A stretch of DNA of 64,000 nt from Pseudomonas sp. RIT-562 (GTDB lineage Bacteria > Pseudomonadota > Gammaproteobacteria > Pseudomonadales > Pseudomonadaceae), in contig NZ_JAPJIV010000001.1 of NCBI RefSeq assembly GCF_026241895.1, positions 248,001-312,000 of the forward strand, in the 5' to 3' direction. A program made the position numbers and the translations under genes. Position 1 is the first letter of the stretch; each line of letters begins with the position of its first letter. A model generated the notes under the pieces. That model made no database searches. It saw only the letters and a program-made list of their open reading frames with translations, and was not told the DNA's origin. This document shows, piece after piece, positions 1-10,718 of this stretch.

Positions 1-1024
1 CGTTGATGCGCTGCTGGCCGATCTCGATCAGGACCTGCATGCAGTCTACGGTCGCGAGCTGAGCTCGATCTTCTTTGGCGGTGGCACGCCGAGCCTGTTC
101 AGCGCTGCGGCCCTGGGTCGATTGCTCAAGGGCGTCGAACAGCGCATAAAGTTTGCCGCCGACATCGAAATCACCCTGGAGGCCAACCCCGGCACCTTCG
201 AGCAAGAGAAGTTCACTGCTTACCGGGCACTGGGCATCAATCGCCTGTCGATCGGCATCCAGAGTTTTCAGGAACAGAAGCTCAAGGCCCTGGGGCGCAT
301 CCATAACGGCGACGAAGCCCTGCGAGCCGCCGGCATGGCGCGTCAGGCCGGGTTCGACAACTTCAACCTGGACCTGATGCACGGCTTGCCCGATCAGTCC
401 CTGGACGATGCATTGAATGACCTGCGCCAAGCCATTGCCCTGAAGCCGACTCACCTGTCCTGGTATCAACTGACGCTGGAACCGAACACGGTGTTCTGGA
501 ACCAGCCGCCCGCACTGCCGGAAGACGACACCCTGTGGGACATACAGGAGGCCGGGCAGGCGTTGCTGGCCGAGCACGGTTACGCGCAATACGAAGTGTC
601 TGCCTATGCACAGGCTGGCCGCGCGGCACGGCACAACCTCAACTACTGGAGTTTCGGCGATTTCATCGGCATCGGCGCTGGAGCCCACGGCAAGCTCAGT
701 CATCCGGACGGGCGCATCGTGCGCACCTGGAAGACCCGGCTACCTAAGGACTACCTCAACCCGGCGAAAAGCTTCCAGGCCGGCGAGAAAGCGCTGACCA
801 ACGAAGAGCTGCCGTTCGACTTCCTGATGAACGCCTTGCGCCTGACTGCGGGTGTGGAATCGCGGCTGTACCCGGAACGCACCGGCCTGTCCCTGGAAAG
901 CCTTGCTGAAGGTCGGCTGGAGGCAGAACAAAGCGGCTTGTTGCAGGTCGAACCGTCACGCCTGGCGGCCACCGAGCGCGGCCAACTGTTCCTCAATGAC
1001 TTGCTGCAGAAATTTCTGAGCTGA
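1..1024 (+). CDS. hemW: HemW, radical-SAM heme chaperone (5' end outside the window)
   Basis: The reading frame is already open at base 2, so the gene starts upstream of the window. The visible part begins with a stretch containing FFGGGTPSLFS, a typical HemW/coproporphyrinogen-oxidase-like segment, and continues through the radical-SAM barrel (LSIGIQSFQ, NLDLMHGLP) to a HemN C-terminal domain. The CxxxCxxC cluster that binds the 4Fe-4S centre must lie in the missing N-terminal part. HemW family proteins were long annotated as oxygen-independent coproporphyrinogen oxidases; they are now regarded as heme-binding proteins that deliver heme to membrane enzymes. A DUF3392 gene follows 21 bp downstream on the same strand, so the two are probably cotranscribed. 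Confidence 0.93.
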   Translation, partial: VDALLADLDQDLHAVYGRELSSIFFGGGTPSLFSAAALGRLLKGVEQRIKFAADIEITLEANPGTFEQEKFTAYRALGINRLSIGIQSFQEQKLKALGRIHNGDEALRAAGMARQAGFDNFNLDLMHGLPDQSLDDALNDLRQAIALKPTHLSWYQLTLEPNTVFWNQPPALPEDDTLWDIQEAGQALLAEHGYAQYEVSAYAQAGRAARHNLNYWSFGDFIGIGAGAHGKLSHPDGRIVRTWKTRLPKDYLNPAKSFQAGEKALTNEELPFDFLMNALRLTAGVESRLYPERTGLSLESLAEGRLEAEQSGLLQVEPSRLAATERGQLFLNDLLQKFLS

Positions 1025-1045
1025 TTCCAGAACTAAGGAAAACCC

Positions 1046-1369
1046 ATGGATTTTGTACTCGACCTGCTCGCCACGGTGTCTCGCTGGAGTCGCGGCAACC
1101 TATCGGAAATCGCCCTGGCGCTTGTAGGGTGCCTGCTGGTGTTGTTTGGTGCGGATTTCAAAGGCTGGGTCGAGCAACGCCTGGGCAGCGTCGCGGGCGC
1201 CTTGCGCGTCCCGATGATGGCCCTGTTGTGCATGGTTGGCAGCGGCGCCGCACTGATCTATGCGACTCCGTGGATCGTCAAGGGCTTGAGTCAATTCAAC
1301 AACTACAGCCTGGCGCCGGTATTGGTGGTGGTGCTGGTGTTGATTGGCGTGGTGGCTGATCGCCGCTGA
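1046..1369 (+). CDS. DUF3392 family membrane protein
   Basis: This 107-residue protein has an amphipathic N-terminus (MDFVLDLLATVSRWSRGN) and three hydrophobic stretches, near residues 20-37, 52-72 and 83-103, that look like membrane helices. I recognise it as the DUF3392 family that follows hemW in Pseudomonas; no function is known. An AAGGAA ribosome-binding site lies just before the ATG. It is probably the last gene of the hemW operon, because a REP inverted pair follows directly. Confidence 0.8.
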   Translation: MDFVLDLLATVSRWSRGNLSEIALALVGCLLVLFGADFKGWVEQRLGSVAGALRVPMMALLCMVGSGAALIYATPWIVKGLSQFNNYSLAPVLVVVLVLIGVVADRR

Positions 1370-1392
1370 ACCTACGAACAACCCAAAACAAC

Positions 1393-1481
1393 TGTGGGAG
1401 CGGGCTTGCTCGCGAATGCGATGTGTCAGTCAACATAAATGTGTCTGATACACCGCATTCGCGAGCAAGCCCGCTCCCACA
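1393..1481. repeat. REP inverted pair (GGGAGCGGGCTTGCTCGCGAA family)
   Basis: Two copies of a roughly 24-bp REP unit face each other around a loop of about 40 bp. Each unit has the core GGGAGCGGGCTTGCTCGCGA. The pair sits between the convergent ends of the DUF3392 gene and trmB, where it can fold into a long hairpin and may act as a bidirectional terminator or mRNA stabiliser. Confidence 0.9.
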
Positions 1482-1485
1482 GGTT

Positions 1486-2214
1486 TTAAGACTGCTTTTC
1501 GAACTTCAGATCCCACACGCCATGCCCAAGACGTTCGCCGCGGCGTTCGAACTTGGTAATCGGCCGCTCGGCCGGGCGCGGTACGCATTTGCCGTCTTCA
1601 GCCAGGTTGCGATAACCCGGCGCGACATTCATCACTTCGAGCATGTATTCGGCGTACGGCTCCCAGTCCGTGGCCATGTGCAGCACACCGCCGACCTTTA
1701 ACTTGCTCCGCACCAGCTCCGCGAACGATGCCTGAACGATACGGCGCTTGTGGTGGCGGCTCTTGTGCCATGGGTCGGGGAAAAACAGCATCAGGCGATC
1801 GAGGCTGTTGTCGGCCACGCAGCGGTTGAGCACCTCGATCGCATCGCAATCATAGACTCGAAGGTTGGTCAGGCCCTGGGTCAGCACGCCATTGAGCAGC
1901 GCGCCGACACCTGGACGGTGCACCTCAACGCCAATGAAATCCTGCTCCGGCGAAGCCGCAGCCATTTCCAGCAGCGAATGGCCCATGCCGAAGCCGATTT
2001 CCAGGGAGCGCGGCGCAGAACGGCCAAACACCTGATCGAAGTCCACCGGCGCATCGGCCAGCGGCAGGACGAACAGCGCAGTACCCTGCTCCAGGCCTTT
2101 CTGCTGGCCTTCGGTCATGCGCCCGGCGCGCATCACAAAACTCTTGATACGGCGATGTTGGCGTTCTTCGCCTTCTTCCGGCTGGACAGGCGTTTCGTTT
2201 GATTCAGTCATCAA
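1486..2214 (-). CDS. trmB: tRNA (guanosine(46)-N7)-methyltransferase
   Basis: A 242-residue SAM-dependent methyltransferase of the TrmB family, which makes m7G46 in the tRNA variable loop. The SAM-binding segment [15 protein letters not shown] lies near residues 70-85. The family signature [18 protein letters not shown] (near 142-160) carries the conserved PDPW and KxRHxKRR motif. The first 30 residues are polar and variable, as is usual in Pseudomonas. The stop is only a few bases from the REP pair. The gene follows thiG by 6 bp on the same strand, the usual Pseudomonas arrangement thiS-thiG-trmB. Confidence 0.95.
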   Translation of the reverse strand: MMTESNETPVQPEEGEERQHRRIKSFVMRAGRMTEGQQKGLEQGTALFVLPLADAPVDFDQVFGRSAPRSLEIGFGMGHSLLEMAAASPEQDFIGVEVHRPGVGALLNGVLTQGLTNLRVYDCDAIEVLNRCVADNSLDRLMLFFPDPWHKSRHHKRRIVQASFAELVRSKLKVGGVLHMATDWEPYAEYMLEVMNVAPGYRNLAEDGKCVPRPAERPITKFERRGERLGHGVWDLKFEKQS

Positions 2215-2220
2215 TGGCTC

Positions 2221-3015
2221 TTACTTGATCAGACCATCCAGCGGCGAGGAGGCGCTGGCATAGAGTTTTTTCGGCATGCGACCGGCGAGGTAAGCCAGAC
2301 GGCCCGCGACGATCGCATGTTTCATGGCTTCGGCCATCATGACCGGTTGCTGGGCATGGGCGATCGCCGAGTTCATCAGCACCGCCTCGCAACCCAGTTC
2401 CATGGCAATGGTGGCATCGGAGGCGGTACCCACACCGGCATCCACCAGTACGGGAATTTTCGCTTCTTCGAGGATGATTTGCAGGTTGTACGGGTTGCAG
2501 ATCCCCAGGCCCGTACCGATCAGACCAGCCAGAGGCATCACCGCGATGACACCGATTTCCGCCAGCTGACGGGCAATGATCGGGTCATCGCTGGTGTAGA
2601 CCATCACGTCAAAACCTTCCTTGACCAGCACTTCGGCGGCCTTGAGGGTTTCAATCACGTTGGGAAACAGGGTTTTCTGGTCGGCCAGCACTTCCAGCTT
2701 CACCAGGTTGTGGCCGCCAAGCAGCTCACGGGCCAGGCGACAGGTGCGCACGGCCTCGGTGGCATCAAAGCAACCGGCAGTGTTCGGCAGGAAGGTGTAG
2801 CGCTCCGGCGACAGGACTTCGAGCAGGTTCGGTTCGCCGGGGTTCTGGCCGAGGTTGGTACGGCGCACGGCGAAGGTCACGATCTCGGCGCCCGAGGCTT
2901 CGATGGCCTGGCGGGTTTCTTCCATGTCGCGGTACTTGCCGGTACCTACCAGCAAACGCGACTGGTAAGTACGACCGGCCAGGACGAAGGGCTTGTCGCT
3001 ACGAACGATGCTCAT
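2221..3015 (-). CDS. thiG: Thiazole synthase ThiG
   Basis: A 264-residue TIM-barrel enzyme that forms the thiazole phosphate of thiamine from 1-deoxyxylulose 5-phosphate, dehydroglycine and ThiS thiocarboxylate. The Schiff-base lysine is probably Lys106 in LVKLEVLAD. The phosphate-binding loops [11 protein letters not shown] and [11 protein letters not shown] are intact. Full length for the family. Its partner ThiS is encoded 60 bp upstream in the same direction and trmB follows closely. No TPP riboswitch was recognised in front of the pair. Confidence 0.96.
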   Translation of the reverse strand: MSIVRSDKPFVLAGRTYQSRLLVGTGKYRDMEETRQAIEASGAEIVTFAVRRTNLGQNPGEPNLLEVLSPERYTFLPNTAGCFDATEAVRTCRLARELLGGHNLVKLEVLADQKTLFPNVIETLKAAEVLVKEGFDVMVYTSDDPIIARQLAEIGVIAVMPLAGLIGTGLGICNPYNLQIILEEAKIPVLVDAGVGTASDATIAMELGCEAVLMNSAIAHAQQPVMMAEAMKHAIVAGRLAYLAGRMPKKLYASASSPLDGLIK

Positions 3016-3075
3016 GGGAAATCCTCTGTAGGGTTGAGGTTCTTGCAGAATGCTGTGCCCTGGGGGCCCGGGCGA

Positions 3076-3276
3076 CTAGCCGCCGCCGATGGCGTGCACC
3101 ACTTCGACCGAATCGCCGTCGTTCAGAGTGGTTTCGGCATGCTGGCTGCGCGGCACGATATCCAGATTGAGCTCCACCGCAACGCGGCGTCCGGTCAGTT
3201 CCAGACGGGTCAGCAGGGCCGCAACGGTTTCACCGTCGGGCAATTCAAGGGATTCGCCGTTCAACTGAATGCGCAT
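3076..3276 (-). CDS. thiS: Sulfur carrier protein ThiS
   Basis: A 66-residue ubiquitin-fold sulfur carrier beginning MRIQLNGE and ending in the diagnostic C-terminal Gly-Gly (AIGGG). The terminal Gly-Gly is adenylated and converted to the thiocarboxylate used by ThiG. I chose the ATG at 3276 rather than the in-frame ATG at 3291, because the family starts at MRI/MQI and the five extra residues are not conserved. It is the first gene of thiS-thiG-trmB. Confidence 0.92.
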   Translation of the reverse strand: MRIQLNGESLELPDGETVAALLTRLELTGRRVAVELNLDIVPRSQHAETTLNDGDSVEVVHAIGGG

Positions 3277-3367
3277 GCCACAGGCCACCATCTTTTTAAG
3301 GGGCTGGCATTCTAGCCCGATCAGTCAGATCGACCCAAGCCATTCGTCTTGAAACGCAATCCTCCCG

Positions 3368-3446
3368 GTAGGAGCTGCCGCAGGCTGCGATCTTTCGATC
3401 TGGCTTTTTTGAAGATCAAAAGATCGCAGCCTGCGGCAGCTCCTAC
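3368..3446. repeat. REP-like inverted pair (GTAGGAGCTGCCGCAGGCTGCG family)
   Basis: Two facing units with the core GGAGCTGCCGCAGGCTGCGA and GATCTTT tails are separated by a short loop, giving a nearly perfect long hairpin. They lie between the start of thiS and the end of the DUF423 gene. The same family recurs near 31070. Confidence 0.88.
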
Positions 3447-3461
3447 AGAGGTTTGGTTACC

Positions 3462-3833
3462 TCAGGCCAGGCGCCAGGCGGCAAGGCCCAGGCAGAACCA
3501 GCCAACCAGAAATGCCAGGCCGCCAAATGGCGTGATGATCCCAAGCTTGCTGATGCCCGTCATGGTCAACACATACAAACTACCTGAGAACAGCAGAATG
3601 CCGATCGCAAACGAGGCTCCGGCCCAGGTAACCAGGCGTCCCGGTATCTGCGTGGCCAGCAACGCCACCCCGAGCAACGCCAGGGTATGCACCAGTTGAT
3701 AGGTGACGCCGGTATGAAAAATCGCCAGATATTCAGGCGTCAGGCGGCTCTTCAGGCCATGGGCGGCGAAGGCGCCCAGGGCAACTCCGGTAAAGCCGAA
3801 AAAAGCGGCCAACATCAGAAAGCCACGCAGCAT
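3462..3833 (-). CDS. DUF423 family inner-membrane protein
   Basis: A 123-residue protein with four evident membrane helices and the family start GFTGVALGAFAAHGLKSR. It ends with the hydrophobic stretch PFGGLAFLVGWFCLGLAAW. This is the DUF423 (E. coli YgdD) family, whose function is unknown. It is divergent from mtgA, with about 70 bp between the starts. Confidence 0.85.
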   Translation of the reverse strand: MLRGFLMLAAFFGFTGVALGAFAAHGLKSRLTPEYLAIFHTGVTYQLVHTLALLGVALLATQIPGRLVTWAGASFAIGILLFSGSLYVLTMTGISKLGIITPFGGLAFLVGWFCLGLAAWRLA

Positions 3834-3906
3834 GAGAACTCCAGTCAGACTCGATCAACAGGGTCTGTATAATGGCCCGCTCAACGGGTTCGGCCAAGCC
3901 ATCTCT

Positions 3907-4629
3907 ATGCTGCGTTTAATTCTACGAAGATTCACCAAGGCCGTGCTCTGGTTCGCGGGCGGCAGCGTTTTGCTGGTGCTGATATTTCGCGTGGTGCCGC
4001 CCCCGGGGACGGCCTTGATGGTCGAGCGCAAGATCGAATCCTGGTTCGACGGCGAGCCCATCGATCTGCAACGCACCTGGAAACCCTGGGATGAGATCTC
4101 CGACGACCTCAAACTCGCGGTAATTGCGGGCGAGGATCAAAAATTCCCGGAGCACTGGGGATTCGATTTCGGCGCGATTCAAAAAGCCCTGGCTCACAAC
4201 GAGCTGGGAGGATCGATCCGCGGCGCCAGCACGTTGAGCCAGCAGGTTTCGAAGAATCTGTTTCTCTGGTCTGGCCGCAGCTGGCTGCGCAAGGGACTGG
4301 AAGCATGGTTCACTGGGCTGATCGAGGTGCTGTGGCCAAAGCAACGGATTCTTGAGGTGTACCTCAACAGCGTCGAGTGGGATGAAGGGGTATTTGGCGC
4401 GGAAGCGGCCGCCCGGCATCACTTTGGCGTGAGCGCTAAGGGGCTGAGCCGTCAGCAATCCAGCCTCTTGGCGGCAGTCCTACCGAACCCGCGAGTGTGG
4501 AGCGCGAGCCATCCCACCAGTTATGTTGCGCGACGCGCAGGGTGGGTTCGGCAGCAGATGAGCCAGTTGGGCGGTGACAGCTATCTGCTGGGCCTGAACG
4601 ATTCGCGCCGGGCACCTTGGGCGCAGTAA
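3907..4629 (+). CDS. mtgA: Monofunctional peptidoglycan transglycosylase MtgA
   Basis: A 240-residue glycosyltransferase-51 enzyme that polymerises lipid II into glycan strands at the periplasmic face. One N-terminal membrane helix (about residues 10-30) anchors it. The catalytic-motif segment AGEDQKFPEHWGFD carries the general base Glu76. Further GT51 motifs are GASTLSQQVSKNLFLW and KQRILEVYLNSVEW. The frame is open from 3832, but the ATG at 3907 gives the usual family length and N-terminus. No transpeptidase domain follows. Confidence 0.94.
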   Translation: MLRLILRRFTKAVLWFAGGSVLLVLIFRVVPPPGTALMVERKIESWFDGEPIDLQRTWKPWDEISDDLKLAVIAGEDQKFPEHWGFDFGAIQKALAHNELGGSIRGASTLSQQVSKNLFLWSGRSWLRKGLEAWFTGLIEVLWPKQRILEVYLNSVEWDEGVFGAEAAARHHFGVSAKGLSRQQSSLLAAVLPNPRVWSASHPTSYVARRAGWVRQQMSQLGGDSYLLGLNDSRRAPWAQ

Positions 4630-4643
4630 CACTGCAAATCCCC

Positions 4644-4733
4644 TGTGGGAGCGGGCTTGCTCGCGAAGGCGTCGTGTCAGTCAACGTTACTGCAGGATGA
4701 CACTCCCCATTCGCGAGCAAGCCCGCTCCCACA
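4644..4733. repeat. REP inverted pair (GGGAGCGGGCTTGCTCGCGAA family)
   Basis: Two facing REP units of the GGGAGCGGGC family lie 14 bp after the mtgA stop, separated by about 40 bp. They are in the convergent gap with rpoH, just before the rpoH terminator. Confidence 0.9.
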
Positions 4734-4765
4734 CTGGCTGCGTGGTCATTCAGTAAGACATGCAC

Positions 4766-4802
4766 AAACAAAAACGCCCCGATCATTGCTGACCGGGGCG
4801 AT
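4766..4802 (-). terminator. Rho-independent terminator of rpoH
   Basis: On the minus strand an inverted repeat with the stem CGCCCCGGTC/GATCGGGGCG and the loop AGCAAT is followed by TTTTTGTTT. It starts about 20 bp after the rpoH stop codon. Confidence 0.85.
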
Positions 4803-4822
4803 TTCTATGGCGTTCGCGGAAG

Positions 4823-5677
4823 TTAAGCCGCGATCGACAACTTGAGCTTGTTCATCGCGCTTTTCTCAAGCTGACGAATACGCTCGGCCGACACGTTGTA
4901 CTTCTGCGCCAGGTCATGCAGCGTGGCCTTCTCTTCAGCCAACCAGCGCTGATAGAGAATGTCGCGGCTGCGGTCATCCAGCACTTCCAGCGCCTCGTGC
5001 AGGTTGTGGTTGGAGTTGTCGCTCCAGTCGGCATCTTCCAGTTGACGGGCCGGATCGTACCGGTGGTCTTCCAGGTAATTGGCCGGCGATTGGAAAGCGC
5101 TGTCGTCGTCTGCTTCTGCAGCCGGGTCGAAGGCCATGTCATGGCCGGTCAGGCGACTTTCCATCTCACGCACTTCCCGCGGCTCTACGCCAAGGCTTTC
5201 CGCCACACGGTGGACTTCCTCGTTATTCAACCAGGCCAGACGTTTCTTCTGGCTGCGCAGGTTGAAGAACAGCTTGCGCTGGGCCTTGGTGGTCGCGACT
5301 TTCACGATGCGCCAGTTGCGCAGGATGAACTCGTGAATCTCCGCCTTGATCCAGTGCACAGCGAACGAAACCAGACGCACACCCATTTCCGGGTTGAAGC
5401 GCTTCACGGCCTTCATCAGGCCGACGTTGCCTTCCTGGATCAGGTCAGCCTGAGCCAGACCGTAGCCGGAATAGCTACGGGCAATGTGTACGACAAAACG
5501 CAGGTGGGCGAGCACCATCTGCCGAGCCGCCCCCAAATCCTGCTCATAGTAGAGACTCTCGGCCAGTTCACGCTCCTGCTCCGGCGTCAGCAGTGGAATG
5601 CTGTTCACCGTGTGCACATAGGCCTCCAGGTTCGCACCCGGGACCAGAGCATATGCAGGTTGCAAAGAATTGGTCAT
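4823..5677 (-). CDS. rpoH: RNA polymerase heat-shock sigma factor RpoH (sigma-32)
   Basis: A 284-residue sigma-70 family factor directing transcription of heat-shock genes. Region 2 includes [19 protein letters not shown] and the promoter-melting segment [15 protein letters not shown]. The RpoH-box sequence QRKLFFNLR, which distinguishes sigma-32, follows. Region 4.2 is the helix-turn-helix [20 protein letters not shown] chose the ATG at 5677 ([18 protein letters not shown]) because it matches the family N-terminus and is preceded by a GGAGG-like site; the open frame extends 24 codons further upstream. ftsX ends 113 bp upstream in the same direction. Confidence 0.96.
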   Translation of the reverse strand: MTNSLQPAYALVPGANLEAYVHTVNSIPLLTPEQERELAESLYYEQDLGAARQMVLAHLRFVVHIARSYSGYGLAQADLIQEGNVGLMKAVKRFNPEMGVRLVSFAVHWIKAEIHEFILRNWRIVKVATTKAQRKLFFNLRSQKKRLAWLNNEEVHRVAESLGVEPREVREMESRLTGHDMAFDPAAEADDDSAFQSPANYLEDHRYDPARQLEDADWSDNSNHNLHEALEVLDDRSRDILYQRWLAEEKATLHDLAQKYNVSAERIRQLEKSAMNKLKLSIAA

Positions 5678-5790
5678 ACGAAAAAACCTCCGTCTTACAT
5701 AACTCGTGCAGTTCAGCACTGCGAAAATTGACCGGAAACCGAAGAACAAGTTCCCATAAACGCTGAAAGGTCAATACGAGCAAAATGATA

Positions 5791-6813
5791 TTACTTTGGC
5801 GCAAGCTCCCGCAGGTGGCGTGCGACTGCAATCCATGCACCGATATACCCCAACAGCACCGCGCCAAGCAAGAGTGACAGACCGTCGGCAACCGGTACCC
5901 CGGCCAATGCGAAATCACTGCCGTACAAACCGGCCAGGCCGACCACCGCATCGTTCAGCCAATCCAGGCCAAACGCCAATACGCCCCAGGAAAATATCCC
6001 TGCACCGAAGCCATACAGCGCGCCCATGTACAGAAAGGGCCTGCGCACATAACTGTCAGTGCCGCCCACGAGTTTAATCACTTCTATCTCTGTGCGCCGG
6101 TTTTCAATATGAAGACGAATGGTATTGCCTATCACCAAAAGTAATGCAGAAACCAGCAGCACGGTGAGACCGAAGACAAAACGGTCGCCCAGCTTCAGAA
6201 TCGCTGCCAAACGCTCGACCCAGACTAGATCAAGTTGCGCCTGTTGTACCTTCGGCAACTCCGAAAGTTTTTGTCTCAATGCTTCAAGAGCAGGCTTGTC
6301 GACCTCGTTAGGGGTCACCAGCACCACGCCGGGCAGTGGGTTTTCCGGCAATTCCTTGAGCGCGTCGCCCAAGCCGGACTGCTGCTGGAACTCCTCGAGC
6401 GCCTGATCGCGGCCAACGTATTCGGCTTCGGCAACGCCGGGGATAGCCTTTATCTGCTCTCGTAACGCTTCGCCCTGTTCAGGGCTGGCGTCGAGTTGCA
6501 GGTACAGGGAAATCTGTGCCGCACGCTGCCAAGAACCACCGAGACGCTCGACGTTACCTAGCAAAAGTGACAGCCCCATAGGCAGGCTCAAGGCGACTGC
6601 CATCACCATGCAGGTAAAGAAGCTGCCAATGGGCTGCTTGCCCAAACGGCGCAGACTGTCCATCAGGCTGGCGCGATGGCTTTCAATCCAGGCGTGGAAC
6701 AGCGTGGCGAAGTCAGGGCCGTCATCGTCGTCGCGTTTTTTCTTCTGCGGCTGCGGATCGGCGGCCTTCGGGGCCACGCGCTCGGAAACCTTGGGGCTGC
6801 GAGTCGCACTCAT
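5791..6813 (-). CDS. ftsX: Cell division ABC transporter permease FtsX
   Basis: A 340-residue membrane protein with four helices: one after a basic cytoplasmic N-terminus (about residues 67-87), then three at the C-terminal half. The periplasmic loop between the first and second helices is large. With FtsE it forms an ABC-type complex of the divisome that controls peptidoglycan hydrolases rather than importing a solute. The first 35 residues are charged and low-complexity (PQPQKKKRDDDDG), as in Pseudomonas FtsX. The start overlaps the ftsE stop by 4 bp, so translation is coupled in ftsY-ftsE-ftsX. Confidence 0.95.
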   Translation of the reverse strand: MSATRSPKVSERVAPKAADPQPQKKKRDDDDGPDFATLFHAWIESHRASLMDSLRRLGKQPIGSFFTCMVMAVALSLPMGLSLLLGNVERLGGSWQRAAQISLYLQLDASPEQGEALREQIKAIPGVAEAEYVGRDQALEEFQQQSGLGDALKELPENPLPGVVLVTPNEVDKPALEALRQKLSELPKVQQAQLDLVWVERLAAILKLGDRFVFGLTVLLVSALLLVIGNTIRLHIENRRTEIEVIKLVGGTDSYVRRPFLYMGALYGFGAGIFSWGVLAFGLDWLNDAVVGLAGLYGSDFALAGVPVADGLSLLLGAVLLGYIGAWIAVARHLRELAPK

Positions 6814-7477
6814 ACGCCGGCCTCCCCGTCACCGATCAAGCGACCGCGCTGCAGAGTCAGCATGCGGTGGCGCATGCGCGCGATCAGCGCCAGGTCGTGA
6901 CTGGCGATCAGCACGCTGGTGCCCAGGCGATTGATGTCTTCGAAAACCCCCATGATCTCGGCCGCCAGGCGCGGGTCGAGGTTACCGGTGGGTTCGTCCG
7001 CCAGCAGCAAGGCCGGGCGATGCACGATGGCCCGCGCAATACCGACGCGCTGTTGTTGCCCGGTGGACAGGTCGCCGGGATACAAGTCAGTTTTGTCGGA
7101 GAGCGCCACTCGCTCAAGGGCAGAGTCCACGCGCTTGACGATCTCGGCCTTCGACAAGCCAAGGATCTGCAGCGGCAAGGCCACGTTGTTGAATACGGTG
7201 CGATCGAACAGCAGCTGGTGATTCTGGAACACCACGCCAATCTGCCGCCGCAGGAAAGGAATCTGCGCGTTGCTGATGGTGGCCAGATCCTGCCCGGCTA
7301 GCAGCAATTTGCCAGTGGTCGGGCGCTCCATGGCCAACAGCAGCCGCAGCAATGTGCTTTTACCGGCGCCGGAATGCCCGGTTACAAACAAGAACTCGCC
7401 GCGCCGGACCCGAAAGCTCAGCTCGTGCAGGCCGACGTGACCGTTCGGATAGCGTTTACCGACCTGTTCGAAACGAA

Positions 7478-7481
<4 letters not shown>
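6810..7481 (-). CDS. ftsE: Cell division ATP-binding protein FtsE
   Basis: A 223-residue ABC ATPase. Walker A is GHSGAGKST (residues 35-43), the signature is LSTGQQQRVGIARAI and Walker B is LLLADEPTGNLD, followed by the switch histidine in IASHDLALI. It is the cytoplasmic partner of FtsX at the septum. It overlaps ftsY upstream by 4 bp and ftsX downstream by 4 bp. Confidence 0.96.
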
Positions 7482-9019
<1,538 letters not shown>

Positions 9020-9362
9020 GGAGGACGGCTATCTCACGGTAGCGACGCGCCCACAGGCGCCTCGGCAAATAAATATTCAATGCTGAACAGACTGCGATTG
9101 ATCGAGCTTGTTCACGCGCAACATTTTGTAGAGGTGCACAGCACACCTCAAGAAAACGATTTAACACAGGACTGATGCGGCAAAATCGGCGAAAAAGTAG
9201 AACTCTGCTGATAAATGTCGAATTCCCGTCGCGAACCCATACAACCTGATCAAGCACCAAGGCCTGATAGGCGTGGCCGCCGCTAAAACGGATCAGTATC
9301 CTAGCACCCTCTCGCCCGCCGACGCTAAGACCAAGCGGGCAGCCCAACAGGTTTAAAAACGA
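9020..9362. other. Intergenic region between divergent ftsY and M16 genes
   Basis: These 343 bp separate two divergent operons and should hold both promoters. I see no REP unit, no convincing terminator and no short gene with a ribosome-binding site. Two AT-rich patches (around 9066-9080 and 9150-9220) are possible promoter regions, but I cannot assign -35/-10 boxes with confidence. Confidence 0.5.
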
Positions 9363-10718
9363 ATGAATGCTCTTGCCCGCCGCGCTGCAGGCCTGCTGCT
9401 CAGCACAGTTTGTCTGCCACTCTCAGCCATGGCTGCCGATCCCCAACCCACCCACGAATTCACCCTGGATAACGGCCTCAAGGTCGTAGTGCGCGAAGAC
9501 CATCGTGCGCCAGTGGTCGTTTCCCAGGTCTGGTACAAGGTCGGCTCGAGCTATGAGACCCCAGGCCAGACCGGCCTGTCCCACGCACTGGAACATATGA
9601 TGTTCAAGGGCAGCGAAAAAATCGGCCCCGGTGAAGCCTCGCTGATCCTGCGCGACCTGGGCGCTGAAGAGAACGCATTCACCAGCGACGACTTCACTGC
9701 CTATTACCAGGTGCTGGCCCGGGATCGCCTGGGCGTGGCCTTCGAACTCGAAGCCGACCGCATGGCCAGCTTGCGCCTGCCACCCGACGAGTTCGCTCGC
9801 GAGATAGAAGTCATCAAGGAAGAGCGTCGCCTGCGCACTGATGACAAGCCGATGTCCAAGGCCTACGAGCGCTTCAAGGCCATGGCCTACCCGGCCAGCG
9901 GCTACCATACGCCGACCATCGGCTGGATGGCCGACCTCGACCGCATGAAGGTCGAAGAACTGCGTCACTGGTACCAATCCTGGTACGTGCCGAACAATGC
10001 CACGCTGGTGGTGGTCGGCGACGTCACCCCCGACGAGGTGAAAACCCTGGCCCAGCGCTATTTCGGGCCGATTGCCAAGCGTGACGTTCCGTCAGCGAAA
10101 CAACCTCTGGAACTGGCCGAACCCGGTGAACGCAAGATCACCCTGCACGTGCAAACCCAGTTGCCGAGCCTGATGCTGGGCTTCAATGTGCCGAGCATCG
10201 CCACCGCCGACGACAAGCGCTCGGTCAACGCCTTGCGCCTGATCTCGGCGCTGCTGGACGGCGGTTACAGCGGACGTATTCCGACTCAATTGGAACGCGG
10301 GGAAGAATTGGTGTCCGGCGGCGCGTCGAGCTACGACGCCTACACCCGCGGCGACAGCCTGTTCACCTTGTCCGCGACCCCTAACACCCAGAAAAACAAA
10401 ACCATCGCCCAAGCCGAGGCCGGCTTGTGGAAACTGCTCGATCAGTTGAAAACCACCGCGCCTACCGCTGAAGAACTGGAACGCGTGCGTGCTCAGGTCA
10501 TCGCCGGCCTGGTCTACGAGCGCGATTCGATCACCAGCCAGGCCACCGCCATCGGCCAGTTGGAGACGGTAGGCCTGTCGTGGAAGTTGATGGACACCGA
10601 ACTCGCGGACCTGGAAAGCGTGACTCCGGAAGACATCCAGAAAGCCGCCAAGCTGTATTTCACCCGCGAACGTCTCAGCGTCGCCCATGTACTGCCACAG
10701 GAGACGACTCATGAGTGA
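9363..10718 (+). CDS. M16 family zinc metallopeptidase (catalytic member)
   Basis: A 451-residue insulinase/M16B-type protein with an N-terminal signal peptide ending near AMAADP (residues 22-26). The inverted zinc motif HALEH (His74, Glu77, His78) is present, and the distal glutamate region EREIEVIKEERR-like follows about 75 residues later. Two M16 domains follow in order (EFTLDNGLKVVV to about 230, then the C-terminal domain). It is predicted to be periplasmic. A second M16 gene without the zinc motif overlaps its 3' end by 8 bp, which suggests a heterodimeric peptidase of active and inactive subunits. Confidence 0.88.
   Translation: MNALARRAAGLLLSTVCLPLSAMAADPQPTHEFTLDNGLKVVVREDHRAPVVVSQVWYKVGSSYETPGQTGLSHALEHMMFKGSEKIGPGEASLILRDLGAEENAFTSDDFTAYYQVLARDRLGVAFELEADRMASLRLPPDEFAREIEVIKEERRLRTDDKPMSKAYERFKAMAYPASGYHTPTIGWMADLDRMKVEELRHWYQSWYVPNNATLVVVGDVTPDEVKTLAQRYFGPIAKRDVPSAKQPLELAEPGERKITLHVQTQLPSLMLGFNVPSIATADDKRSVNALRLISALLDGGYSGRIPTQLERGEELVSGGASSYDAYTRGDSLFTLSATPNTQKNKTIAQAEAGLWKLLDQLKTTAPTAEELERVRAQVIAGLVYERDSITSQATAIGQLETVGLSWKLMDTELADLESVTPEDIQKAAKLYFTRERLSVAHVLPQETTHE

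Noticed and set aside
1393..1481. Repeated palindromic sequence as a possible CRISPR array
   Set aside because: Only two facing copies with no regular spacers. This and the other pairs are REP elements scattered singly through the window.
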